64,000 nucleotides of DNA from Pseudomonas oryzihabitans (GCF_014522265.1 NZ_CP017024.1:1950001-2014000); one strand, 5' to 3'; counted from the stretch's first letter, positions 1-10,572 are shown. Notes: a model not told the origin generated them from the sequence alone. A program made the numbers and translations.

Positions 1-1024
1 TGACGATCATCAGCTGCATGGCCGCCTGCAACTGGCCGATCTCGTCCTTGCGCGCCGCCTCGATCTGCACGGTCAGGTCGCCGGCAGCGAGCTGCTCCAC
101 GGTCGCCAGGGTCTGGCGCAGTGGCGTCACGATGGAGCGGGTAATGATCCAGGCCGCGACCAGGCTGAGCAGTACCGCCAGCAGCAGCCCGCCAAAGAGC
201 ATCAGCTTGGCCCCGCGGATATCGTCGAGGCGGAACTGGCTCTGTATCTGTTTCATTTCGTCGGAGGTCTTGAGCAGCACCTGGATATGCTGGTAGAGGC
301 CCTGATTAACCTCCTGGTACGCCTTCTGAATACTGAACAGCTGTTGGACCTGGCGCTGATACTCGTCAAGGAGCCCTGGCAGCTGCTGCAATTCCGGGGT
401 CGAAGGCAGGGTCTTGAGTACCTCGCCGACCCTGTCCAGAGACGCTTGCAAGGCCTCCTGTTGCGGGCCGGCTGACTTGAGTACATAGAGGTGCAGGTGG
501 ATCCGCAGCTGCTGCAGCGCCGCCAGCAGGGAAGGCAGCTGGGCGCTGGCCTGATCGCCTTCGCGGTTCAGGACGCCGGACGCCTCCTGCAACCGCTTGT
601 CCAGCATATCGCCCGTGTTGCGCACGTCCTGAAGGGTGGTGGTGCGGTCCTGGGTCACCTTCAGCGTCTGCCGATAGAGGTCACGGTATTCCCTGAGGGT
701 CTGTTCGGTGCGGGCCAGCAGCGCTTTGCTCTCCGGACGTTTGAACAGCGGACGGGCATCCTGCAAGTGCTGTTCGAGGGCATCGATGCCGCTTTTCCAG
801 CGACTGGCCTGATCCGCTTCCGGCAAGATCGCAAAGTCCTTGCGCGCATTGCGCATGTCGCGGGCAAGTAGCCCGATCTGGTTGAACTGTTCGATCAGGT
901 TGCCGCGTCGGCCCAGGGCCTGGATGCCGTTCCAACCGGCATAGGCGATAGCCAGGGTCAGGATGATCAGGACGGTAAAGCCGGAAAACAGCTTCGTACG
1001 AACACTCATGTTGCTCATTTTCAT
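1..1024 (-). CDS. Methyl-accepting chemotaxis protein, N-terminal part (cut by window edge)
   Basis: Membrane chemoreceptor that passes a periplasmic ligand signal to CheA/CheW. The 341 residues present hold a first membrane helix (about residues 10-30), a long, mainly helical periplasmic region (about 31-268), a second membrane helix (about 270-292) and the start of a HAMP domain (GDLTVQIEAARKDEIG, conserved in HAMP). The periplasmic length of about 240 residues fits the helical bimodular (HBM) or a four-helix-bundle sensor; which one cannot be settled by eye. The methylated signalling domain lies beyond the left edge. Three in-frame ATGs exist at 1024, 1018 and 1009. I use 1024 because GGGA lies about 10 bases upstream. 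The ligand is unknown. Confidence 0.85.
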   Translation of the reverse strand, partial: MKMSNMSVRTKLFSGFTVLIILTLAIAYAGWNGIQALGRRGNLIEQFNQIGLLARDMRNARKDFAILPEADQASRWKSGIDALEQHLQDARPLFKRPESKALLARTEQTLREYRDLYRQTLKVTQDRTTTLQDVRNTGDMLDKRLQEASGVLNREGDQASAQLPSLLAALQQLRIHLHLYVLKSAGPQQEALQASLDRVGEVLKTLPSTPELQQLPGLLDEYQRQVQQLFSIQKAYQEVNQGLYQHIQVLLKTSDEMKQIQSQFRLDDIRGAKLMLFGGLLLAVLLSLVAAWIITRSIVTPLRQTLATVEQLAAGDLTVQIEAARKDEIGQLQAAMQLMIV

Positions 1025-1500
1025 GGGGCTATTTCCCAACGTTCGGCGGAAAGTTCCGGGGTTCGAGGAGTGCTGAGGGCGTCGGATTCTAGCCGAGGGT
1101 CATGGGGAAAAGTTTGGTATTTACAACATTTAAATAATGGTAAGTCTAATCTTTGTATAAAGGCTTAAAGAGGGATTCCGCTGTTTGCTGGTCCCCAGTA
1201 TCGGGACTATTGAAGAAGTAGGTTCCTGGCCACGAAGTTCAGGTGAAACGAGTGGTGCCGTTTTAATGGGCTATTTTTTATTAGTCATGCTTTAGTGGTA
1301 CAGCCAAAGGGTGGGGATCGAGAGGTCCTGGCCTGGACTCGGCAGGGAAGGGCGGCTGGAGGCTTCGTCGCCAGCAGGTGCGGCCCCCCTTGGCGGAGAT
1401 GAGCGACGCCTCGCGCCCTCATCGGTTGTCTGGCGAACCCTGGAATGCCGTTAGACTCCATAGAAAGGTCATCCGCTTTCCCTCTCCGGCAAGGAATCCC
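1025..1500. other. Intergenic region, no gene recognised
   Basis: This 476 bp stretch lies between the divergent chemoreceptor and luciferase-type oxidoreductase genes. It holds an AT-rich patch (about 1120-1165) that probably carries promoter elements. I see no convincing coding frame, RNA structure or known operator. An in-frame upstream extension of the oxidoreductase (from 1378) is possible, but it lacks family resemblance and a ribosome binding site. Confidence 0.5.
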
Positions 1501-2490
1501 ATGTCCACCACGGAGCGTCGCCGCGCCTTTCTGCAGCATCCGGGCTTTTCGCGACTTTTCGCGCCGGGTCGTCTGACCCTGGGTTTTCTGCTGCCGCTGG
1601 AAGGCTATCCTGACGATCCCATGCCGACCCTGCGCGACCATGCCCGCCTGGCGCGGCTGGCCGACCAGCTGGGCTTCGCGGCACTCTGGGCGCGCGACGT
1701 GCCCTTCTACGATCCCGGTTTCAACGACGCCGGCCAGGTGTTCGAGCCCTTCACCTATCTCGGCTACCTGGCGGGCATCACCCAGCACCTGACCCTGGCC
1801 ACCGGCAGCGCCGTCATCACCCTGCGCCATCCGCTGCACCTGGCCAAGATGGCGGCCTCGGTCGACCAGTTGAGCGATGGTCGGCTGGTGCTGGGGGTGG
1901 CCTCCGGCGATCGTCCGGTGGAGTACCCGGCCTTTGGCCTGGAGAGCGAATTCGAGCGGCGAGGCGAGCGCTTCCGCGATGCCTTCGAGATGTTTCGCCT
2001 GGCCGGCGAGACCAATTTTCCCCGGGGTGAATTTCGCCGTTTCGGCGATCTGCAGGGATTGGCCGATCTGGTGCCCAAACCGGTGCACGGCCGCATCCCG
2101 GCGCTGGTGACCGGGCGCAGTCGGCAGACGGTGGACTGGATCGCCGCCAAGGCCGATGGCTGGTTCTACTACTTCGTGCCCGCCGAGCACGTCCCGGCCC
2201 TGACGCGGGTCTGGCGCGAGGCGCTGGACGAGATCGGCGGGCGCGAGCTGTTCAAGCCCTTCGCCCAGGGGCTGTTCTTCGAACTGGCCAGCGATCCGGC
2301 CCAGCCGCCTCGGCCCATCCATGCCGGACTGTCCTGCGGGCGGCGAGCGCTGGTGGACTACCTTGCCCAGTTGCAGGAGGCGGGGGTCAATCACCTGGCG
2401 CTCAACCTGCGGCCCTCGCGGCGTCCGGCCAGCGAAGTGGTCCAGGAACTGGGCGAATTCGTCCTGCCGCATTTCCCTTCCCTGGCCTGA
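1501..2490 (+). CDS. Luciferase-like (LLM class) flavin-dependent oxidoreductase
   Basis: 329-residue flavin-dependent oxidoreductase of the bacterial luciferase-like TIM-barrel family, probably using reduced FMN or F420-type flavin on an unknown substrate. Family features are the N-terminal GFLLPLEGY strand, LADQLGFAALWARDVPF, LATGSAVITLRHPL and the DQLSDGRLVLGVASGDRP segment, which is typical of this superfamily. It resembles the luciferase-type oxidoreductase subgroup named after BA3436. The ATG at 1501 is preceded by AAGGA at 7 bases and starts the conserved region; a longer frame to 1378 has no support. The gene stands alone, with putA about 260 bases downstream and its own operator between them. 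Confidence 0.85.
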   Translation: MSTTERRRAFLQHPGFSRLFAPGRLTLGFLLPLEGYPDDPMPTLRDHARLARLADQLGFAALWARDVPFYDPGFNDAGQVFEPFTYLGYLAGITQHLTLATGSAVITLRHPLHLAKMAASVDQLSDGRLVLGVASGDRPVEYPAFGLESEFERRGERFRDAFEMFRLAGETNFPRGEFRRFGDLQGLADLVPKPVHGRIPALVTGRSRQTVDWIAAKADGWFYYFVPAEHVPALTRVWREALDEIGGRELFKPFAQGLFFELASDPAQPPRPIHAGLSCGRRALVDYLAQLQEAGVNHLALNLRPSRRPASEVVQELGEFVLPHFPSLA

Positions 2491-2639
2491 AGCCAGCGCC
2501 TTGGTGTGAAGCCAGGTAACACTTGCCAGGCTAACGATCGCTCTTCGTCCGGCAGGCTCTCCTCTGCCGGGGGTTCAACCTGGTCGCACCCCTTGGCCTG
2601 ATCTCTGCATAGCCTTGCGATCTGTTACCCACCCGCTGG

Positions 2640-2685
2640 TGCAACCAGATCGACGGTAGAGCCTCATGGGTTGCACTTGGTTGCA
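2640..2685 (+). promoter_or_regulatory. Probable PutA operator: three GTTGCA motifs
   Basis: GTTGCA occurs at 2670-2675 and 2680-2685 (one helical turn apart) and inverted as TGCAAC at 2640-2645. GTTGCA is the known core bound by the ribbon-helix-helix domain of trifunctional PutA in enterics and P. putida. The cluster is 65-110 bases upstream of the putA start codon, so autorepression relieved by proline is the likely function. No putP gene is adjacent. Confidence 0.75.
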
Positions 2686-2749
2686 CTTTTATTTCGAGCA
2701 GCGCTAAGCTGCGCCGAATTTCGACGCCTTCTTGCTTGAGGACCTGCGC

Positions 2750-5700
2750 ATGGCCACTACCACTACCCTGGGCGTAAAGCTCGACGAAGCCACCCGCGAT
2801 CGTCTCAAGGAAGCGGCGCGCCGCATTGATCGGACGCCTCACTGGCTGATCAAGCAGGCCATCTACACCTACCTGGAGACCCTGGAAAGCGGCGCGACCC
2901 TGGCCGATCTGCAGGGTATCGCCCAGCGTCTGGCCGAGGGCGACAACGAAGCCGTCGAGGCCCTGGCCGATCCGGTATACCAGCCGTTCCTGGAGTTCGC
3001 CGAGAGCATCCTGCCGCAGTCCGTGCTGCGCTCGGCCATCACCGCCGCCTATCGCCGGCCGGAAGAAGAGCTGCTGCCGCTGCTGCTGGAACAGGCGCGC
3101 CTGCCCGCGGCCCAGGCCAAGGCTACCCACGAACTGGCCCATCGCATCGCCGAGAAGCTGCGCAATGCCAAGGGTGCAACCGGGCGCTCCGGAATGGTGC
3201 AGAGTCTGCTCCGCGAGTTCTCGCTGTCCTCCCAGGAGGGCGTGGCCCTGATGTGCCTGGCCGAAGCCCTGTTGCGCATCCCGGACAAGGGCACCCGTGA
3301 TGCCCTGATCCGCGACAAGATCAGCACCGGCAACTGGCAGCCGCACCTGGGCAACAGCCCGTCGCTGTTCGTCAATGCCGCCACCTGGGGCCTGCTGCTG
3401 ACCGGTCGCCTGGTGTCGACCCACAACGAGGCCGGCCTCACCAGCTCGCTCAATCGCCTCATCGGCAAGAGCGGCGAGCCGGTGATCCGCAAGGGCGTGG
3501 ACATGGCCATGCGCCTGATGGGCGAACAGTTCGTCACCGGCGAGACCATCGCCGAGGCCCTGGCCAACGCCAGCAAGTTCGAGGCGAAGGGCTTCCGCTA
3601 CAGCTACGACATGCTGGGTGAAGCGGCCCTGACCGAGGCCGACGCGCGCCGCTACCTGGCCTCCTACGAGCAGGCCATCCACTCCATCGGCAAGGCCTCC
3701 CACGGTCGCGGCATCTACGAAGGCCCGGGCATCTCCATCAAGCTCTCGGCGCTGCATCCGCGCTACAGCCGCGCCCAGTACGACCGGGTGATGAGCGAAC
3801 TCTACCCGCGCCTGCTGGAACTGACCCTGCTGGCCAAGCGCTACGACATCGGCCTGAACATCGACGCCGAGGAAGCCGATCGCCTGGAGATCTCCCTGGA
3901 TCTGCTGGAGCGTCTGTCCTTCGAGCCGCAACTGGCCGGCTGGAACGGCATCGGCTTCGTCATCCAGGCCTACCAGAAGCGCTGCCCGCTGGTGATCGAC
4001 TACCTGATCGACCTGGCCCGGCGCAGCCGTCGCCGCCTGATGATCCGCCTGGTCAAGGGCGCCTACTGGGACAGCGAGATCAAGCGCGCTCAGGTGGAAG
4101 GCCTGGAGGGTTATCCGGTCTATACCCGCAAGGTCTACACCGACGTGGCCTACCTGGCCTGCGCTCGCAAGCTGCTGGCCGCGCCGGAAGCCATCTACCC
4201 GCAATTCGCCACCCACAACGCCCACACCCTGGCCGCCATCTACCAGCTCGGCGGGCAGAACTATTACCCCGGCCAGTACGAATTCCAGTGCCTGCACGGC
4301 ATGGGTGAGCCGCTGTACGAGCAGGTGGTGGGCAGCGTCAAGGACGGCAAGCTGGCGCGGCCCTGCCGCATCTATGCCCCGGTGGGCACCCACGAGACGC
4401 TGCTGGCCTACCTGGTCCGCCGCCTCCTGGAAAACGGCGCCAACACCTCCTTCGTCAACCGCATCGCCGACCACTCCATCTCCCTCGACGAGCTGGTGGC
4501 CGATCCGGTGGTGCAGATCGAGCAGCAGTCCACCAGCGAAGGCGCCATCGGCCTGCCGCATCCGCGCATTCCCCACCCGAGCGCCCTGTACGGTGCCGAG
4601 CGTTGCAATTCCAGCGGCCTGGACCTGTCCAGCGAGCACCGCCTGGGTTCGCTGTCGGCCGCGCTGCTGGCCAGTGGCAACACCGCCTGGGAAGCCCGTC
4701 CGCTGCTGGGTCGCGCCAGCGAGCCGTCGATTCCGCAGCCGGTGCTCAATCCGGCCGATCGCCGCGACCGTGTCGGCCAGGTCAGCAACGCCACTCGCGC
4801 CGATGTCGACATCGCCCTGGAAGAGGCCCTGGCCGCCGCGCCCATCTGGCAATCCACCCCGCCCGAGCAGCGCGCCGCGGCCCTGGATCGCGCCGCCGAA
4901 CTGATGGAGGCGCAGCTGCAGCCATTGATGGGCCTCCTGGTGCGCGAGGCTGGCAAGACCTACGCCAACGCCATCGCCGAGGTACGCGAGGCAGTGGATT
5001 TCCTGCGCTACTACGCCGCCCTGGTGCGCCGTGACTTCGCCAATGACAGCCACCGCCCGCTGGGCCCGGTGGTCTGCATCAGCCCCTGGAACTTCCCCCT
5101 GGCCATCTTCAGCGGCCAGATCGCCGCAGCCCTGGCCGCCGGCAACACCGTGCTGGCCAAGCCGGCCGAGCAGACCCCGCTGATCGCCGCCCAGGCCGTG
5201 CGTCTGTTGCTGGAAGCCGGCATCCCGAGGGCGTGCTGCAGTTGCTGCCAGGCGAGGGCTCCACCATCGGCGCCGCCCTGGTCAACGATGTGCGGGTCAA
5301 GGGCGTGATGTTCACCGGCTCCACCGAGGTAGCCCAGATCCTGGCGCGCAACATCGCCGGACGCCTGGACGCCCAGGGCCGGCCGATCCCGCTGATCGCC
5401 GAGACCGGTGGCCAGAACGCCATGATCGTCGACTCCTCGGCGCTGGCCGAGCAGGTGGTGACCGACGTGGTCGCCTCCGCCTTCGACAGCGCCGGCCAGC
5501 GCTGCTCGGCCCTGCGCGTGCTCTGCGTGCAGGACGACGTGGCCGATCGCGTGCTGGAAATGCTCAAGGGTGCCATGGCGGAGTGCCGCCTGGGCAACCC
5601 GGAGAACCTGGCCATCGACATCGGCCCGGTGATCGACGGCGAGGCCAAGACCACCATCGACAAGCACATCCAGACCCTGAGAGGCAAAGGCCGCCGGGTG

Positions 5701-6717
5701 CACCAGGGCGGTCGCGTCGAAGGCGACGCCATCCACCGTGGCACCTTCGTCATGCCCACTCTGATCGAGCTGGAAAGCCTGGCCGAATTGGGTCGCGAGG
5801 TCTTCGGGCCGGTGCTGCACGTGGTGCGCTATGGCCGCAAGGACCTGGACAAGGTCATCGACCAGATCAATGCCACCGGCTACGGCCTGACCTTTGGCGT
5901 CCACACCCGCATCGACGAGACCATCGCCAAGGTGATCGAGCGTGCCCATGCCGGCAACCTCTACGTCAACCGCAACATGGTCGGCGCGGTGGTCGGGGTG
6001 CAGCCCTTCGGCGGCGAAGGCCTCTCGGGCACCGGTCCCAAGGCGGGCGGTCCGCTCTACCTCTATCGCCTGCTCAGCACCCGTCCGGATGGCGATCCCG
6101 CCGTGGCCCTGGCCAAGGGCAGCACCGGCGAGACCGAATGGCAGGTGCGTGATGCCCTGCGTCAGCAGGCCGGCAATCCGCTGGGCGCCCTGCACGACTG
6201 GGCCAGGCAGCAGGGCCTGGGCGAGCTGGAGCAGGCCTGCCTGAGATTCGCCGAAGAATCCCTGAGCGGCCTGACCCGCCTGCTGCCGGGTCCGACCGGC
6301 GAGCGCAACAGCTACAGCCTGCTGCCACGTAGCCGGGTGCTGTGCCTGGCGGCCGACGACAGCGATCTGCTGCTGCAACTGGCAGCGGTCATGGCGGTGG
6401 GCAGCACGGCGCTGATCGAGGAGGCCCACAAGGCCACCCTGAATCGCCTGCCGCAGGCTGTACGCTCGCGGGTGCAGGTGGCGGCCGACTGGCGCAAGGA
6501 CGAGGTCGCCTTCGAAGCGGTCCTGCACCATGGCGATTCCGATCAACTGCGCCAGGTCTGCCAGCAGGTGGCCAAGCGCAATGGTCCCATCGTCGGCGTC
6601 CAGGGCCTGGCCCGTGGCGAAACCGCCATCCCGCTGGAGCGCCTGCTCATCGAGCGCGCCCTGAGCGTGAACACGGCAGCGGCCGGCGGCAATGCCAGTC
6701 TGATGACCATCGGCTAA
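2750..6717 (+). CDS. putA: Trifunctional proline utilisation protein PutA (frameshift at about 5226)
   Basis: Oxidises proline to glutamate in two steps (FAD proline dehydrogenase, then NAD P5C dehydrogenase) and represses its own gene. The order is a ribbon-helix-helix domain (residues 1-47; LGVKLDEATRDRLKEAARRI), the PRODH barrel (about 85-560), ALDH (about 640-1110) with catalytic Cys near 919 in GQRCSAL, and a C-terminal domain. Restored length is about 1322 residues, against 1320 in E. coli. The ATG at 2750 follows GAGGA at 7 bases. The frame breaks at the C run 5224-5226: GIPR continues into nonsense, whereas one extra C restores GIPEGVLQLLPGEGS. Both halves are otherwise fully conserved, so a base-calling error is likelier than a pseudogene. 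Confidence 0.92.
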
Positions 6718-6791
6718 GGGATGGTCGGGCTGAGCTGAATGTAGCGAAGTCCGACATTCGTGTAGCCGTTGGGCTTCGCCGATGGAGCTGT

Positions 6792-6833
6792 CTCAACCCA
6801 ACCTACGGAAATTCATTCGTAGGTTGGGTTGAG
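6792..6833. repeat. Perfect 16 bp inverted repeat, dispersed CAACCCAACCTACG type
   Basis: Arms CTCAACCCAACCTACG (6792-6807) and its exact complement (6818-6833) flank a 10-base loop. The element lies between the convergent putA and molybdoenzyme genes. The same CTCAACCCAACCTACG string occurs near 11598-11614, next to the same TTGGGCTTCGC segment, so it belongs to a dispersed family. It may act as a bidirectional terminator, although it has no clear T-run. Confidence 0.75.
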
Positions 6834-6890
6834 CGCAGCCAAGTCCGACAGGCAGGCCATGGCCTCGCTCAGGCGAGACTCCAGCAGGAC

Positions 6891-9239
6891 CTAATACTGC
6901 GCCCCATACCCCTCCGGCTCCACTGGAAAGCTGCCATCGTTGGCGGCGATCAGCTTGTTCAGGCGGACCGGGATGGCCTTGGCCGCCGGTACCTTGCTGC
7001 CTTCGGCATGGTGCCAAAGCGGGATCAGGGCATTGCATTCCGGGTAGTAGCCGCCACAGGCGCCTTCCGGAATGTTGTAGGGCGTGACCCGCAGCGGTCC
7101 CACTTCGCGGCGCACGCCATCGTCGGCCACCGTCGACACCTGCACCTTGTCACCCTCGGCCAGGCCCAGGCGTTCGATGTCGTTGCGATTCATGAAGAGC
7201 ACCGCCCGGGTGCCCTTCACGCCGCGGAAACGATCGTGATAGCCGTAGATGGTGGTGTTGAACTGGTCGTTGCTGCGCAGCGTCATCAGGGTCAGGACGT
7301 CACGCCCGCTCGCGGGCATGTCCGGGTCTTCTTCCAGGCTGCGTGGCACGATGAGATTGGCCTTGCCGGTTTCGGTCTTCCACTCGCGCTTGGCCGCTGG
7401 CAGCGGACGATGGAAGCCACCTACCTCCCACATCCGCGCATTGAAGTCGTGGAAGATCTCCGGAAAGGAGAGGGCGATTTCGTCGCGGATCAGGGCATAG
7501 TCGGCCACCCAGGCATCCCAGGTGACCTTGGGGTTGTCCGGCAGGGTAGCCTTGGCCAACCCGGCGACGATGGCTGGCTCGGACAGCAACTCACCCTCGG
7601 GCGGCTCGGCCGCGCCGCGCCAGCCGTGGATGCAGCCGGTGCTGTCCTCGGTGCTATGGGCCTGTTCCACCTCGTTCTGGCGATCGATCTCGGTCCGCCC
7701 CATGCAGGGCAACAGGTAGGCTTTGTCCGCCGGCACCAGATGATTGCGATTGAGCTTGGTGGCGATCTGTACCGACAGGCGCAGGGTGCGCCAGGCAGGC
7801 TCCATCAGGCTGGTCTCGGGAATGGCGCGCAGGAAGTTGCCGCCCAGGCCGATGAAGGCCTTTACCGAGCCGTCGAGGATGCCTTCGCAGGCCTCTACGG
7901 TATTGCGGCCCTTGTCTTGCGGCGGCGCGAAGCCGAAACGCTCGCCCAGCTGCTTCAACGGCGCCAGTTCCGGTTTTTCGGTGATACCCACGGTACGCTG
8001 ACCCTGGACATTGGAATGCCCCCGAACCGGACAGATACCGGCACCAGGCTTGCCGAGGTTGCCGCGCAGTAGCAGCAGGTTGGCCAGCATCTGGATGGTT
8101 TCCACCCCGTAGCGATGCTGGGTCAGCCCCATGCCATAGATACCGATGACCTTCTGGCAGCGGGCATAGACGGTAGCGGCCGCTTCCAGCGCACTGCGGG
8201 TAAGGCCCGACTGGCGCTCCAGCTGCGGCCACTCCTGACGTTGCAGCCATTCGCAGAAGTCGGCGAAGCCATGGCAGTGCTCGGCGATGAAGGCATGATC
8301 GAGCACCGCGGCCTGGCCCTGTTCACGGGCCTGGTCATCGGCGGTCAGCAGCGCCTTGCACATGCCGGTAAGGGCCGCCAGGTCGCCACCCGGCTTGAGC
8401 TGATGGTACTGGGTGCTGATCTGGGTGGGGTGGTCGGTCAGCATCTCCACCGGCGATTGTGGATTGACGAAGGTTTCCAGGCCACGTTCGCGCAGGGGAT
8501 TGAAGGTGATGATGGGCGCGCCACGTTTGCGTGCTTCCTGCAGGTCATGCAGCATCCGCGGGCTGTTGCTGCCCGGATTCTGACCAAAGAACAGCAGGCA
8601 GTCGGTCTGATCGAAGTCGTCGAGGGTCACGGTGCCCACGGTCACGCCGATGCTCTTGGGCAGGGCCACCGAGGTGCTCTCGTGGCACATGTTGGAACTG
8701 TCCGGCAGGTTGTTGGTGCCGTACAGGCGGGCATAGAGCTGATATAGGTAGGAGGTCTCCAGCGCGGCGCGACCCGAGGCGTAGAAGATCACCGAGTCCG
8801 GATCCAGCGCCTTGAGTTCGGCGCCGATGTCGGCGAAGGCCTCGACCCAGCTCACCGGCCGATAACGGTCGCTGGCGGCGTCGTAACGCAGGGGGTGGGT
8901 CAGGCGTCCGACCTCCTCCAGGTCATAGTCGCGCCAGCCGCGCAGTTCGGTAAGGGAATGGCCGGCGAAGAATTCCGGTCCGCACCTCTTGCTGGTGACC
9001 TCCCAGGCAGTGGCCTTGGCGCCGTTCTCACAGAATTCCAGCGGGTGAGGCTTGCCCGGCTTGGCCCAGGCGCAACTCACGCAGGCGAAACCGCCGTGCT
9101 TGTTCTGCCTGGCCAGCAGGGCGCCGGACTTGAGCGGCACCCGTTCGCGCAGGACGATCTCGGTCACCGAGCGCGCCGAGCCCCAGCCACCGGAGGGCGC
9201 ATCGTAGCGTTCAACCTTGGGTTTGCCGATCTTGCTCAT
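6891..9239 (-). CDS. FdhF/YdeP-family molybdopterin oxidoreductase
   Basis: 782-residue protein of the FdhF/YdeP group, related to formate dehydrogenase alpha subunits and expected to bind a bis-MGD molybdenum cofactor in the cytoplasm. Family marks are GGFACVSCAWAKPGKPH near residue 50, LPDSSNMCHESTS, LLFFGQNPGSNSPRML and the C-terminal molybdopterin-dinucleotide-binding part (LMTLRSNDQFNTTIYGY and following). The substrate of YdeP proteins is not known; the E. coli member contributes to acid resistance. The ATG at 9239 starts the conserved MSKIGKPKVERYDAPSGGWG region. It is convergent with putA. No fdhD or electron-transfer subunit gene is nearby. Confidence 0.9.
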   Translation of the reverse strand: MSKIGKPKVERYDAPSGGWGSARSVTEIVLRERVPLKSGALLARQNKHGGFACVSCAWAKPGKPHPLEFCENGAKATAWEVTSKRCGPEFFAGHSLTELRGWRDYDLEEVGRLTHPLRYDAASDRYRPVSWVEAFADIGAELKALDPDSVIFYASGRAALETSYLYQLYARLYGTNNLPDSSNMCHESTSVALPKSIGVTVGTVTLDDFDQTDCLLFFGQNPGSNSPRMLHDLQEARKRGAPIITFNPLRERGLETFVNPQSPVEMLTDHPTQISTQYHQLKPGGDLAALTGMCKALLTADDQAREQGQAAVLDHAFIAEHCHGFADFCEWLQRQEWPQLERQSGLTRSALEAAATVYARCQKVIGIYGMGLTQHRYGVETIQMLANLLLLRGNLGKPGAGICPVRGHSNVQGQRTVGITEKPELAPLKQLGERFGFAPPQDKGRNTVEACEGILDGSVKAFIGLGGNFLRAIPETSLMEPAWRTLRLSVQIATKLNRNHLVPADKAYLLPCMGRTEIDRQNEVEQAHSTEDSTGCIHGWRGAAEPPEGELLSEPAIVAGLAKATLPDNPKVTWDAWVADYALIRDEIALSFPEIFHDFNARMWEVGGFHRPLPAAKREWKTETGKANLIVPRSLEEDPDMPASGRDVLTLMTLRSNDQFNTTIYGYHDRFRGVKGTRAVLFMNRNDIERLGLAEGDKVQVSTVADDGVRREVGPLRVTPYNIPEGACGGYYPECNALIPLWHHAEGSKVPAAKAIPVRLNKLIAANDGSFPVEPEGYGAQY

Positions 9240-9315
9240 GGTGCGCCTCGTGTGACGGTCTGGCGATGTGCCTGTAGGTCATGGGACGGCGCGTCTGGCG
9301 GGAAGGTTCTGACGG

Positions 9316-9783
9316 TCAGCCCGGCGGTGCGGCGAAGTCCAGTTGCCGCCAGCCTTCGTAGACCGCCACGGCCACGGTGTTGGACAGATTGAGGCTGCGG
9401 CGATTGGGCAGCATGGGCAGGCGCAGCCGCTGCTCGGGCGGCAGGGACTCCAGCACCTCGGCCGGCAGGCCGCGACTTTCCGGGCCGAACAGCAGCGCAT
9501 CGCCCGGCGCATAGGCGATCTCGGTGAAGGGATGGCTGGCCTTGGTGGTGAAGGCCAGCAGTCGGGGTGGCTGCAAATCTGCTATACAGGCCGCGAGGCT
9601 GGCATGGGTCCGCACGCTGGACCACTCGTGGTAGTCCAAGCCGGCGCGGCGCAATTTCTTGTCGTCCAGCGCAAAGCCCAGTGGCTCGATCAGATGCAGG
9701 CGGCAGCCGGTGATGGCGCACAGGCGAATGACGTTGCCGGTATTGGGCGGAATTTCCGGTTGGTAGAGGATGATGTCGAACAT
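9316..9783 (-). CDS. trmL: tRNA (cytidine/uridine-34-2'-O)-methyltransferase TrmL
   Basis: SPOUT-class methyltransferase that 2'-O-methylates the wobble nucleotide of tRNA-Leu isoacceptors using SAM. Length 155 residues, against 157 in E. coli. Typical motifs are MFDIILYQPEIPPNTGNVIR at the N-terminus, LLFGPESRGLP in the middle and LPMLPNRRSLNLSNTVAVAV in the knotted C-terminal part. The start is at MFDII; longer upstream frames lack homology. It lies divergently from the small membrane protein gene at 9856, as in the P. aeruginosa ntrC region. It ends 76 bases before the molybdoenzyme start. Confidence 0.95.
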   Translation of the reverse strand: MFDIILYQPEIPPNTGNVIRLCAITGCRLHLIEPLGFALDDKKLRRAGLDYHEWSSVRTHASLAACIADLQPPRLLAFTTKASHPFTEIAYAPGDALLFGPESRGLPAEVLESLPPEQRLRLPMLPNRRSLNLSNTVAVAVYEGWRQLDFAAPPG

Positions 9784-9855
9784 GAAGGGCAGGGCGCCTG
9801 GCAAAGCGCCTATGGTACTGCGCCACCGCCGCGCCGTCGCGAGCGGGGTAGGGCG

Positions 9856-10413
9856 ATGAACCTCTGGCGCCGGCTGGTCGACTGGCTGTTGCGCGAACAG
9901 CGCGCCCGCCGGGAAGAACTGGCGCGGGTGGAGGATCCCGACCTGCTCAAGGCCGAATGGCGCAGCCAGCGCCAGCGCCTGACCCTCTGGCTGGCCTCGG
10001 CGGCGCTGGGCGCCGGCCTGTTCGGCATGATCATCGGCCAGCTGGTGTACCAGCGTACCCATCCCGATCCCTGGTCGTCCGAGGCCCGCCGCCCGGTCAT
10101 CCTGGGGGTGGACAGTCGCCAGGAAGCCGGCCGCTTCGAATTGCTGATCACCGCCGATCGCTCGCTGTTCTACGAACGCTATCGCCCCGACGGCGCCCTC
10201 AGCCTGCGCCTGCCCCGCGCCCGCTGGGACGGCGGCGAACGCCAGGGGCGGGTGGCGCGGCCGGGCGGCAGCTTTTCCTGGACGGTACGCCAGGACGGAC
10301 AGGACCTGAAGATTTTGCTGGTAGGCGTCGGCGGCGCCCTGCAGGCCAGTGATCGTATTGCCGAGGAAGGCGAGGACTGGGTGCTCCACGTCGAGGTCCC
10401 GCTGACCCCCTGA
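9856..10413 (+). CDS. Small single-pass membrane protein of unknown function
   Basis: 185-residue protein with no function that I recognise. It has a charged N-terminus (LVDWLLREQRARREELARVE), one hydrophobic segment at about residues 42-64, and a roughly 120-residue, mainly beta-like C-terminal domain ending in VLHVEVPLTP. The topology suggests an inner-membrane anchor with a periplasmic domain. A hypothetical gene occupies the same place between ntrC and the TrmL-type gene in P. aeruginosa, so it is probably a conserved Pseudomonas protein. The start at 9856 is chosen because the frame upstream overlaps trmL; the ribosome binding site is weak. Confidence 0.7.
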   Translation: MNLWRRLVDWLLREQRARREELARVEDPDLLKAEWRSQRQRLTLWLASAALGAGLFGMIIGQLVYQRTHPDPWSSEARRPVILGVDSRQEAGRFELLITADRSLFYERYRPDGALSLRLPRARWDGGERQGRVARPGGSFSWTVRQDGQDLKILLVGVGGALQASDRIAEEGEDWVLHVEVPLTP

Positions 10414-10572
10414 AATGCCCCGTTATCAGGCAAAGGGCCGCTGGTTTGCACCAGGGCGGAACGGGATGTGGCGCCGAGTTGCCTAGGTGCTTCATCTGCC
10501 ACGGCCAATCCCATGGGCTTGGCCGTGGGGTGAAAAGCGCTCTAGCCTGGGGTTCGCGACTTTTCACGGACG

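Noticed and set aside
2531-5053. 840-codon open frame on the minus strand over putA
   Set aside because: It mirrors the putA coding frame in GC-rich DNA, has low-complexity composition (Gly, Gln, Val) and no family likeness; putA itself is unmistakable.
2750-6717. putA as a true pseudogene or two separate genes
   Set aside because: A single-base contraction in a C run, identical in kind to nine others in the window, explains the break; both halves are otherwise intact.
9316-10389. 357-residue minus-strand frame as one protein
   Set aside because: Only the last 155 residues are TrmL; the N-terminal part is antisense to the gene at 9856.
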